A stretch of DNA of 64,000 nt from Bacteroidaceae bacterium (GTDB lineage Bacteria; Bacteroidota; Bacteroidia; Bacteroidales; Bacteroidaceae): assembly GCA_017540585.1 (NCBI GenBank), contig JAFYAT010000078.1, positions 36,152 through 100,151 of the forward strand, read 5' to 3'. Below are positions 43,401 to 49,737 of this stretch, piece after piece (position 1 is the stretch's first letter; every line of letters starts with the position of its first letter). The position numbers and the translations under genes are program-made. Under the pieces are notes generated by a model. That model was not told the DNA's origin and did no database searches. It was given only the letters and a program-made list of their open reading frames with translations.

Positions 43401-43703
43401 GATCCAGATGGAATTCCAGTAGTTGATTTTGCTAATAATGATTATAATAATGCGGTTTCAGATCGTTGGTTGACAAGTTCTTCATACCTTATTATGAAGA
43501 ATCTCAGTCTTTCATATTCTTTGCCAAAAACAATCACAAGCAGATTGGGAATCAATGGTATTATTATCAATGGCGGTGTTGAGAATTTGTTTACTATTAC
43601 ATCTCGTAAGGGACTTAATCCACAGTATAGCTTTACTGGTGATAATGATGATACTTATGTATCTGCAAGGGTGTTCAATCTCGGTCTTAAACTTAATTTT
43701 TAA
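40500..43703 (+). CDS. SusC/RagA-type TonB-dependent outer-membrane transporter
   Basis: A 1067-residue protein with a signal peptide (residues 1-21, ending AFA). A carboxypeptidase-regulatory-like domain follows (VTGVVIEAETSEPVVGASVRV, about 24-98). The SusC signature region VVVVAYGTQKKSSITGSV and plug (IRIRGFSSINGENEPLYVVDGAP) come next, then a long beta-barrel ending in the strand VSARVFNLGLKLNF. These proteins import glycans or peptides bound by a SusD lid, powered by TonB. The length is typical. It is followed after 10 bases by the susD-like gene. No glycoside hydrolase or other enzyme is nearby, so the substrate cannot be guessed. Confidence 0.97.
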   Translation: MGKKLWLFLTICMFTVSMAFAQQKVTGVVIEAETSEPVVGASVRVKGANIGAATNIEGKFTLEVPSSSSTLVVSYIGMKTKEVAVKPNVRIVLESESNNLSDVVVVAYGTQKKSSITGSVTKIDSKALEHHIATSATAALEGAAAGVQVNSSYGEPGEAPKIRIRGFSSINGENEPLYVVDGAPYNGNISEINPADIETWSILKDAASSALFGSRASNGVVMITTRRGKGGSVPQVSLTINQGVYTRGIAEYDRMDIKEWMETSRTALYNQYIYGKKKKTPEDAAKYASTHLISDYCKANIFDQDEAHLFDENGNLVANVLPGYQGDLDWQNDIERTGHRQEYVLSSQSSSEKSNFYTSVGYMNEKGYVAATEFERYTARVNGNFNPYKWLKTGLNVNAVVSTRNYNGSANGSYFINPFYATRYMAPIYSIHAHNSDGSIVLDEFGNPMYNFDKATLNNRNISYELRQDTQDRKRLSLNTSAFATIVLPYGFDITVKGTTDFATSNNKHYNNKNIGDGAANGGRLTTSAYQYRTLNFSELLNWSQSFGLHNVTFLGGHESYNYKYSYNGGMNTNMAVDGIFETSNFLTNSYYNGASYEDALESWLSRATYNFDEKYFAEVSFRTDKSSRFNPGITYGKDHTNGVFTSFGAAWNIKKEAFLSDVSWLNELKLRAAYGENGNNSAAGYQAYLSLYSIEKNGGKPALIKSQIGAIDAQWETTNTIDVAVEGSVFDRLHFTFDFFNKRSDKLLFDVRLPLSVGRYVYDEDYANPTILQNIGVIDNLGLEISLDYDVIKNQNWKWNLGTEGTFLKTKVVKLFEGKDIQHGQQRYSEGHDAFAWYTYHFVGIDRLDGRSLYTLDPDKRAAAASEGAIRKIDGQEYTLDTTYGLRDWAGKATPSFYGSFRSTLTWKDLTFNVLFTYSLGGKIMDSSYRSLMSTSASGADAYSKDLAKAWKSAPDGMTEESSNRIDPDGIPVVDFANNDYNNAVSDRWLTSSSYLIMKNLSLSYSLPKTITSRLGINGIIINGGVENLFTITSRKGLNPQYSFTGDNDDTYVSARVFNLGLKLNF

Positions 43704-43713
43704 CAATTAATAT

Positions 43714-45348
43714 ATGAAAATAAAAAATATATTATCTGCATTTTTTCTTGCAGGTTTTTCTTTAATTGTATCTTCTTGTAGTGAAGATTTCTTCAAGACA
43801 ATGCCAACTGAGTCTGTAAGTGACGAGACTGCACTCAGTACTACAGATAATGCATATGCAGTGTTGAATGGTATTGCCAAGACAATGACAACTCAGCAGG
43901 CTTATTTTGGAAGTGGCTTTTGTGGAGAAAATCATGTGATGATTAAGATGGAAGAGTATCCAGCAGAAAACTATAATTATAATTATTATGCATCAGGCTG
44001 GGCTCCATTGTTTAATCAGACATTTAATACTGCATCAAATCGTATTTATTGTTCATATGCATGGGCATATTATTATAATTTGATAGGACAAGCAAATATG
44101 GTTATCGCAAGAATTGATGCAGCTTCAGGTTCTGCAGAAGAAAAGAACTTTATTAAAGCTAGTGCGCTTACTTTTCGTTCCTTTGCTTTTGAGAAGTTAA
44201 TTCGTTATTATTGCCATCGTTGGAAGGATTCTAATAATGGAGCAGATCCTGGACTTGTTCTTAAATTGGATGACTCAACTAATTCCTTCCCATTGTCAAC
44301 ATTGCTTGAAACTTATAATCAGATTTATCAGGATCTTGACAAAGCAATCGAACTTTTCGGTAATGCTAAGGATATGAGAGGTTCTGATGTTTGGATTCCT
44401 AATGTAAATGTAGCTCATGCTGTTTATGCTCGTGCTGCTCTCTCACGTGAGGATTATAAGACTGCTCTTGAACATGCTACTGCTGCAAAGGATGGTTATC
44501 CACTCATGTCTAATGATGCTTATGTTTCTGGTTTTTGTAAGCCAACTTCAGAGTGGATTATGGGATCTTTTGGATCTGCAGAGGAAAATAATTGGTATTG
44601 GTCTTATGGTACGCAGTATTCTTGTAATGGATATTATGCAAACGAATCTGATTGCGGTGCAGGTACAATTGGACATGAGTTGATTACTCGTATTCCGAAT
44701 GAGGATATACGTAAGAAACTCTTTTTGACTGAAGATAAGTTCCCTGCATATGATTTTTCATATAATAGTGAAGATGTTGATAACTACTTTAGAACATTTG
44801 GAATAATCGGAATAACTAATGAAAAGATGTGGGAAGATGTTGACGCTTACATTTCTTCAATGACTCCAGATGGTTTAGACAGAGCTTATTCTTCTGGAAC
44901 ATTCTATCTTGATGGACAACTTAAGTTTTGGGTAACAGATCTTCCTGGAGTTTCTTATCTGCCTTTTATTCGTACATCGGAAATGGTTCTTATAGAAGCT
45001 GAATGTCATTACTTCCTTGGTGACGAAGTTGCGGCGCAGGCATCATTAGAAGAACTTAATAAGAAATCTGGTCGTAACCCTAATTACTCTTGTACAAAGA
45101 CAGGTGATGATCTTTTTAATGAAATCAAGGATTACCGTGCTTTGGAACTTTGGGGTGAAGGTTTTGAATGGTCAGACCTAAAACGTTGGAATTTGCCAGC
45201 TGTACGTAAGTCTTTTGAAGAGGGCGGAAATACACATGTTTCTGTTGCTATTACAATTAAACCTACTGATGGTAATAATTGGACATGGAAGATTCCAGAT
45301 GCAGAAATTGATTATAATGATTATTTGAAGGTTGCTGCTGAGAAGTAA
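43714..45348 (+). CDS. SusD/RagB-type lipoprotein
   Basis: A 544-residue lipoprotein with lipobox VSSC (Cys22). It is mainly helical, with the usual TPR-like scaffold: an N-terminal SEDFFKTMPTESVSD, AYYYNLIGQANMVIARID, and a C-terminal DYRALELWGEGFEWSDLKRWNLP, which is the SusD family signature. It forms the hinged lid on the SusC transporter and holds the ligand at the cell surface. It is co-transcribed with the preceding susC-like gene (10-base gap) and followed by a strong terminator. Confidence 0.96.
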   Translation: MKIKNILSAFFLAGFSLIVSSCSEDFFKTMPTESVSDETALSTTDNAYAVLNGIAKTMTTQQAYFGSGFCGENHVMIKMEEYPAENYNYNYYASGWAPLFNQTFNTASNRIYCSYAWAYYYNLIGQANMVIARIDAASGSAEEKNFIKASALTFRSFAFEKLIRYYCHRWKDSNNGADPGLVLKLDDSTNSFPLSTLLETYNQIYQDLDKAIELFGNAKDMRGSDVWIPNVNVAHAVYARAALSREDYKTALEHATAAKDGYPLMSNDAYVSGFCKPTSEWIMGSFGSAEENNWYWSYGTQYSCNGYYANESDCGAGTIGHELITRIPNEDIRKKLFLTEDKFPAYDFSYNSEDVDNYFRTFGIIGITNEKMWEDVDAYISSMTPDGLDRAYSSGTFYLDGQLKFWVTDLPGVSYLPFIRTSEMVLIEAECHYFLGDEVAAQASLEELNKKSGRNPNYSCTKTGDDLFNEIKDYRALELWGEGFEWSDLKRWNLPAVRKSFEEGGNTHVSVAITIKPTDGNNWTWKIPDAEIDYNDYLKVAAEK

Positions 45349-45364
45349 TTTGTATTTAGATAAT

Positions 45365-45416
45365 AAAAAAAGAGGATGTATAATTGTCTTATAGACTTTT
45401 ATACATCCTCTTTTTT
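45365..45416 (+). terminator. Terminator after susC/susD pair
   Basis: AAAAAAGAGGATGTATAA pairs with TTATACATCCTCTTTTTT across a loop of about 15 bases. Confidence 0.92.
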
Positions 45417-45958
45417 GCATCTTCATTATTTCCATATTTTTTCAGATACAATAAAATAATAGCCATTCGGAATGCTTTGTCTGAATGGCTATTACTCATG
45501 ATTCATTACTAATTACTCATTCGTAATTATTACTGTCCGCTAAAAAATCTGCTTTAAAGATGACAAAACGATGACAATGGCCTGTTGCTGCAAAGAAAGT
45601 AAAATGTCCTTGAAAGCAGCATTATGTCACAACGAAGTAAATACGAAAGTATCATTTCGTCAAAAAGCACGAACCGAATGAATCCCGAACAATCCCCGAA
45701 CCATTCCCGAAGTATTCCTGATGTATCATAATGTAAGTACAATTATGGCGAAAAAACTTGGTACATTATGTACAAAGCATACCGTTATAAGGCAGGTTCT
45801 ATAAATTTGCTTTAGACTATTTGACGCACATTTACTTCTTTGTATATTTTTGTTGACATGTACAGATAAAGAAATAAAAACGTGAAATATCATAGAAAAA
45901 CACAATTAAAAACTTATTGTATTGTTTTTTTTTGTATAATTGCAAAAAAATAAGAAAT
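45417..45958. other. Intergenic region with hairpin, 11-bp array and toxin promoter
   Basis: It holds a hairpin AATAGCCATTC/GAATGGCTATT (45458-45492), the 11-bp array at 45674-45728 and a promoter-like TATAATTG at 45935-45942, 16 bases before the toxin ATG. No gene was found. Confidence 0.6.
45674..45728. repeat. Array of five 11-bp units
   Basis: CCGAATGAATC, CCGAACAATCC, CCGAACCATTC, CCGAAGTATTC, CTGATGTATCA, with an exact 11-base step. Confidence 0.85.
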
Positions 45959-46531
45959 ATGAAAATTCTATATATCATTGCTGGATGTAACGGGGCTGGT
46001 AAAACAACAGCTTCTTTAACAATGTTGCCAGAGATATGGAAGTGTCGTGAATTTGTTAATGCAGATGAAATAGCAAAGGGATTATCGCCTTATAATCCAG
46101 AGGGAGTGGCTATTGAAGCGGGAAGGCTAATGCTGCAAAGAATAGATATGCTACTTCAAGGTGATGATTCATTTTCTATTGAAACAACGCTCAGTACTCG
46201 GTCTTATTCTAATATGATCAAGAAAGCACACGATAATGGTTTTACTGTTCAGCTATTGTTTTTCTGGCTACCTGCGCCAGAAATTGCGGTTGAACGTGTG
46301 AAACAGAGGGTTTCTGAGGGTGGACACAATATCCCTGTAGATGTAATTCATAGACGTTATAAGGCAGGGATAAATAATTTCTTCAATATTTATTGCAATA
46401 TTGTTGATTCTTGGACTTTGGTTGAAAATTATAGCGTACCAAGAATCATTATTGCTAATGGTGGCAAAGATAGCGAGACAGAGTTGATAGATGTCGAATT
46501 ATTTAATAAGATGAAAGCGTATGTCAAATAA
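45959..46531 (+). CDS. Zeta toxin family P-loop protein
   Basis: The start at 45959 gives 190 residues. Walker A motif GCNGAGKT lies at 9-16. FVNADEIAKGLSP (33-44) and SIETTLSTRSY (73-83) match the zeta toxin/UDP-N-acetylglucosamine kinase-like family, and INNFFNIY and IIIANGG lie further on. Zeta toxins phosphorylate a nucleotide-sugar precursor of peptidoglycan in characterised cases; others act on different substrates, so the target here is inferred. The small gene that follows overlaps the 3' end by 11 bases, as expected for a toxin-antitoxin pair. Promoter TATAATTG lies immediately upstream. Confidence 0.85.
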   Translation: MKILYIIAGCNGAGKTTASLTMLPEIWKCREFVNADEIAKGLSPYNPEGVAIEAGRLMLQRIDMLLQGDDSFSIETTLSTRSYSNMIKKAHDNGFTVQLLFFWLPAPEIAVERVKQRVSEGGHNIPVDVIHRRYKAGINNFFNIYCNIVDSWTLVENYSVPRIIIANGGKDSETELIDVELFNKMKAYVK

Positions 46532-46703
46532 AGATTTTGAATTATTGGTTAAAGGCTTGGAAAAGGCGGAATACAATATGCTACGTATGAAATCAATGCG
46601 AAATGAGATGGTGCTTCAGAATGGTCCTGATGGCTCTATTGTTCGTGTTCCTGCACGTGATATTTTTGAGAAGTTATATAATGAGCCTGCACCTACGTAC
46701 TGA
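46521..46703 (+). CDS. Small protein coupled to zeta-like toxin (candidate antitoxin)
   Basis: A 60-residue, charged protein whose ATG lies inside the last codons of the toxin gene (11-base overlap). This points to translational coupling. Sequence: a helical N-terminal half (KDFELLVKGLEKAEYNML, then MRNEMV) and a C-terminal half ending VPARDIFEKLYNEPAPTY. I recognise no family. The role as antitoxin is inferred only from position and size. Gene order toxin-first is unusual for the classical epsilon-zeta type but occurs in chromosomal zeta-like loci. Confidence 0.7.
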   Translation: MSNKDFELLVKGLEKAEYNMLRMKSMRNEMVLQNGPDGSIVRVPARDIFEKLYNEPAPTY

Positions 46704-46737
46704 CTTGTATTATTCAATTTTCGCATGAGTATCACTT

Positions 46738-46965
46738 ATGGAAGCAATAAAAGAAGTTTGGTTCAGCAATAATCGTATTTATATACGCTTATCTGATGGA
46801 AATACTTATAATAGACCTTTGGAGGCTTTCCCTGTATTGATGGAGGCTTCGGATTCGGAGCGAAAATCATTTGAGATAAACCGATATGGTGATGCTATTC
46901 GATGGGCTGCATTGGATGAGGATATTCATGTCTCAAGTTTTTTTGAAAACTCAAGAACCATGTAA
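46738..46965 (+). CDS. DUF2442 domain protein, apparently truncated by a frameshift
   Basis: 75 residues: WFSNNRIYIRLSDGNTYNRPLEAFPVLMEAS and IRWAALDEDIHVSSFF fit DUF2442, a small domain often coded in pairs with DUF4160 or fused to an HTH. The frame ends at 46965, just after a run of seven T at 46938-46944. The HTH half continues in the +1 frame (46928-47155). So this may be the 5' half of a DUF2442-HTH gene. Confidence 0.75.
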   Translation: MEAIKEVWFSNNRIYIRLSDGNTYNRPLEAFPVLMEASDSERKSFEINRYGDAIRWAALDEDIHVSSFFENSRTM

Positions 46966-47155
46966 GGTTAACAAGATTGCCAAGATTTTCCAACAGTTTC
47001 CTTGGCTGAAGATATCTGAAGTGGCTCAAATGATGGATATTCATAAATCTGTTCTTCTTAGTTATATTTACGGAATGAAAGAACTTTCAGAAGAACGAAT
47101 ACAAAAACTCCGTAATGCACTTAATTTTATGGGTGCAAAGATGCTTTCTGCATAG
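46928..47155 (+). CDS. HTH half of DUF2442-HTH protein, in shifted frame
   Basis: Read from the ATG 46928 it gives 75 residues, most of them an XRE-like helix-turn-helix: KVNKIAKIFQQFPWLKISEVAQMMDIHKSVLLSYIYGMKELSEE. In related proteins a DUF2442 domain is followed directly by such an HTH. It overlaps the DUF2442 ORF in the +1 frame. Whether it is translated from its own start, by frameshift at the T run, or is part of a broken gene cannot be decided here. The track's longer start at 46886 reads DUF2442-coding sequence in the wrong frame. Confidence 0.6.
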   Translation: MSQVFLKTQEPCKVNKIAKIFQQFPWLKISEVAQMMDIHKSVLLSYIYGMKELSEERIQKLRNALNFMGAKMLSA

Positions 47156-47328
47156 TAGAGAAATTACATGTTTTAATGAATCCTTTTTCTTTTAGTCTGT
47201 TTGCAGTGTGATGAAGGACGTGAGGTGCATTGATGACAAACAAAGGAACGAAATACAACAATATTCAGTCATTTCAGGCCTTCTTTACTGACTGCATTTT
47301 ACAGTATCATATACTGAAAATGAAAAGT

Positions 47329-47364
47329 CCACAGACATTCGGCATTGATGCTGAAAGTCTGTGG
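47329..47364. terminator. Hairpin between convergent genes
   Basis: CCACAGAC..GGCAT pairs with ATGC..GTCTGTGG. It lies between the HTH half-gene and the convergent RhuM gene and could stop both. Confidence 0.7.
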
Positions 47365-47410
47365 GTTTATATGTATCGTTGTCCGTCTTGATAACTTGTG
47401 TTATTTGCTT

Positions 47411-48412
47411 TTATTGTTTCATGATTCTTTTTTCCAAATCTTCCAGCATTTTCAGGTCATCAGCATCAGCCATTTGTGCTTCCACTTGTTTACGCTTGGT
47501 ATTGAAAACATCATAGACCTGCTTGGCAGTTTCTTCTGCTTCGTAGTTTGTAATACTACCAGCACCTTGCAGTATGTCTTTTTCTTGGAATGTCAACATG
47601 TTATCCACATTTTTGCGCCAATAGTCAAGAGTGAGGTCACGCCGACCCTTCACTCGTTCTTCAGCACTTGTCAGGAATATATCTACCAAACGGTTCAAAG
47701 AGTCTATTTCATCATTCTGTAGATAGTTCTTAGCTACGATAACATCACCCTTTCGCACGATGCTGCCTTTCCATGTGGTAAGTCCCATATTAGGCATGGT
47801 GGCATCTGCACGACTTACTATCAACTCAGCAGCCGTTTTATGTGTAACGGCATAGAGCAGTTTGTTCTGCGTCTCAGCAAAAAACATCTGAGTTGCTTTG
47901 TCGCTCTTGTCATAGTCGCTGCTTAGTGCAAAGAGATCTCGTATCTTCTGATAGAATCGTTTCTCTGACGCCCGGATATCACGGATGCGAAGTAGCAATT
48001 CATCAAAATAATCTGGTCGTCCATCTGGATTTTTCAATCGTTCATCGTCCATCGTAAAACCTTTCACAAGATATTCCGTCAGATGCTCCGTTGCCCACTG
48101 TCTGAACTGTGTACCACGAACGCCACGCACTCTATATCCCACTGCAATAATCATCTCAAGTGAGTAGAAAACCACGTTGTAATTCTTACCATCAGCGGCA
48201 GTTGTTAAGAAATTCTTAACAACTGAAATTTCATTCAGCTCCTTTTCTTTCAGTATGTTAGCTATATGCATACTAATATTTGGCTTTGAGGTGGCAAAAA
48301 GTTCTGCCATCTGTTGCTGGTTCAGCCATATCTTACCATCCTTAGCAAAGAGAGCTACTGATGCACGTCCGTCGGCTGTCCGATATATGATGATATTTTG
48401 CTGCTCGTCCAT
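47411..48412 (-). CDS. RhuM family protein (virulence RhuM/Fic-neighbourhood type)
   Basis: A 333-residue protein of the RhuM family. Visible blocks: VALFAKDGKIWLNQQQMAELF (HTH-like), NPDGRPDYFDELLLRIRDIRASEKRFYQKIRDLFALSSDYD, and a C-terminal part with DVIVAKNYLQNDEIDSLNRLVD and YWRKNVDNMLTFQEKDILQ. RhuM proteins are common in genomic islands, and their function is not settled; phage defence or toxin-like roles have been suggested by association. A TATTTTTG element at 48463-48470 on the minus strand is a possible promoter. It sits in the same accessory patch as the zeta-like pair. Confidence 0.88.
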   Translation of the reverse strand: MDEQQNIIIYRTADGRASVALFAKDGKIWLNQQQMAELFATSKPNISMHIANILKEKELNEISVVKNFLTTAADGKNYNVVFYSLEMIIAVGYRVRGVRGTQFRQWATEHLTEYLVKGFTMDDERLKNPDGRPDYFDELLLRIRDIRASEKRFYQKIRDLFALSSDYDKSDKATQMFFAETQNKLLYAVTHKTAAELIVSRADATMPNMGLTTWKGSIVRKGDVIVAKNYLQNDEIDSLNRLVDIFLTSAEERVKGRRDLTLDYWRKNVDNMLTFQEKDILQGAGSITNYEAEETAKQVYDVFNTKRKQVEAQMADADDLKMLEDLEKRIMKQ

Positions 48413-48686
48413 ATCTTATTCAAATACTTGTTCTAATACATTACAAAAACATAATGCTTTTGCAAAAATACACAAAATAAATGAAAAAAATTATATTATC
48501 TGTTTTCTTCTTTCATTTTCGCTTCATCTTCTCCACCACTCAGTCATCGATGTCGGCATTGTTGCCGTGCATACTTTTTAAATATTTTTTCCCTAATTGT
48601 GCGAAAAGGCTTTTAACATATTGGCGTTTAGAATTATGCAAACTAAAATTTTTCCCAAAATTTCCCTAAAAATTTCCCCTAACTTA

Positions 48687-48899
48687 TCAAAACGCCTTGC
48701 CTAACCGCTCAAATATCAGTTCTAACTGAATTGGGCATAGGAATTTGCACTTCTTTCTATAGCCGGTCTTCGTCAGACGAGCCATCAACTTCTGGTCGTC
48801 ATGAATGATTTCACATAACTTTTGACGTGCATAACGCAAATCAGCGTCTGGGAAGTATGCCACTCCCAAATCCTGTTTTGATACAAATTCCTTCTTCAT
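48687..48899 (-). CDS. DUF4248 domain protein
   Basis: A start at 48899 (MKKEFVSKQDLGVAYF) gives 70 residues; an in-frame ATG nine codons upstream is less likely. The block YFPDADLRYARQKLCEIIHDD followed by LTKTGYRKKCKFLCPIQLELIFERLG is the DUF4248 pattern known from Bacteroidetes mobile regions. It may be a small DNA-binding or regulatory protein; the function is unknown. The gene is next to the repeat-rich region. Confidence 0.8.
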   Translation of the reverse strand: MKKEFVSKQDLGVAYFPDADLRYARQKLCEIIHDDQKLMARLTKTGYRKKCKFLCPIQLELIFERLGKAF

Positions 48900-48913
48900 A
48901 GTGTCTGTGTTTG

Positions 48914-49103
48914 TTTTTTTAGACACGAATTATCATGAATTTGCCACGAATTTTTCATAAATTATTTTTTTGTAACATTTTAATTTTCACGAATAGATTT
49001 CGAAACGAAATCAAAATTCATGATAATTGGCTACGCCTAACTAAAGTCTTGTGTTAAAATTCATGATTATTCGTGGTCAATTAATGGTAATTCGTGTCAA
49101 AAT
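48914..49103. repeat. Inverted repeat of the ACACGAATTATCAT family, extended copy
   Basis: The left part, AGACACGAATTATCATGAAT then CCACGAATTTTTCAT, is inverted with about 75% identity at about 49059-49103. It resembles 26905-26996. Confidence 0.7.
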
Positions 49104-49271
49104 AATCTTGTGTAAAATGGTAATTTAGTCGCCCTTGGCGACGGGTTCGGTTAAATGTTTACTGTGTTTGTATTACAATGCAAATATAATCATTTTTCGC
49201 TGAATATCAAAATCTTTCAAGCACAAAATTCAAGTTGCGCAGTGTTGTGCAGTTGACGTTCTCAAAATCCT

Positions 49272-49301
49272 TTGCAGTATGTCTGATTCACCGTATCTTT
49301 G
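49272..49301 (+). promoter_or_regulatory. Orphan promoter (TTG-N19-TATCTTTG)
   Basis: TTG 49272-49274 and TATCTTTG 49294-49301 with exactly 19 bases between, a full consensus, but no plus-strand gene follows before 53 kb. Confidence 0.6.
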
Positions 49302-49375
49302 CAATGTGATTCAGAAGCATAGACCACAAGCCCTCTAACCTCCGAAGGGGGCAGCCGTCCGGAACATATCCGCCT

Positions 49376-49419
49376 CACGAAGCCGACACGAAGGGTTCAC
49401 GAAGGGTTGCCGAAGAGTC
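49376..49419. repeat. Array of four 11-bp units
   Basis: CACGAAGCCGA, CACGAAGGGTT, CACGAAGGGTT, GCCGAAGAGTC, with an exact 11-base step. Confidence 0.85.
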
Positions 49420-49455
49420 AGGGGTAGAAAAGTGTGCCCAAATACTAATAACGCA

Positions 49456-49589
49456 GAGAGAGCCCCCTATCCCCCAAAGGGGGCAGCCATCCGGATTAAT
49501 ATGGGAGAAATACCCTTTAATTAGCAATTAGTAATTAGAATTGACTTAGCCCGAATGGCTGCCCCCTTTGGGGGATAGGGGGCTCTCTC
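49456..49589. repeat. 39-bp inverted repeat pair (one mismatch) with 56-bp centre
   Basis: GAGAGAGCCCCCTATCCCCC... at 49456-49494 and its complement at 49551-49589 differ at one position. Part of the same sequence (GAAGGGGGCAGCC.TCCGG) also occurs at 49344-49362. Confidence 0.9.
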
Positions 49590-49737
49590 AGTGTCCTCTG
49601 TGTTGAAACAAAATCATTTACCCCATTTGTTCCGAAAAGACACCTTGTTACTTCCCTGTGGTCAGTGATACAGCTGCGCTTAGTCCAGAATTTTTTTTAT
49701 TTCTAACAGAAAAAAAACTCGGTGTTCTCTGCGTTGA

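Larger units (their letters stand above)
48900..49737. other. Repeat-rich intergenic region without a gene
   Basis: 838 bases: an inverted repeat of the ACACGAATTATCAT family (48914-49103), a palindrome GATTTCG/CGAAATC (48996-49012), an orphan promoter (49272-49301), an 11-bp array (49376-49419), and a 39-bp inverted repeat pair (49456-49494/49551-49589). There is also a TCGGTGTTCTCTGCGTTGA-type low-complexity tail before the MATE gene end. Confidence 0.7.

Noticed and set aside
45554-45742. 62-codon minus-strand ORF over the 11-bp array
   Set aside because: No start signal or family features; its second half is repeat-derived.
47345-47722. 125-codon plus-strand ORF opposite RhuM
   Set aside because: It lies antisense to the conserved RhuM coding region and its residues follow from that frame.
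48255-48581. 108-codon plus-strand ORF near the RhuM start
   Set aside because: It overlaps RhuM antisense and the probable RhuM promoter; no family features.
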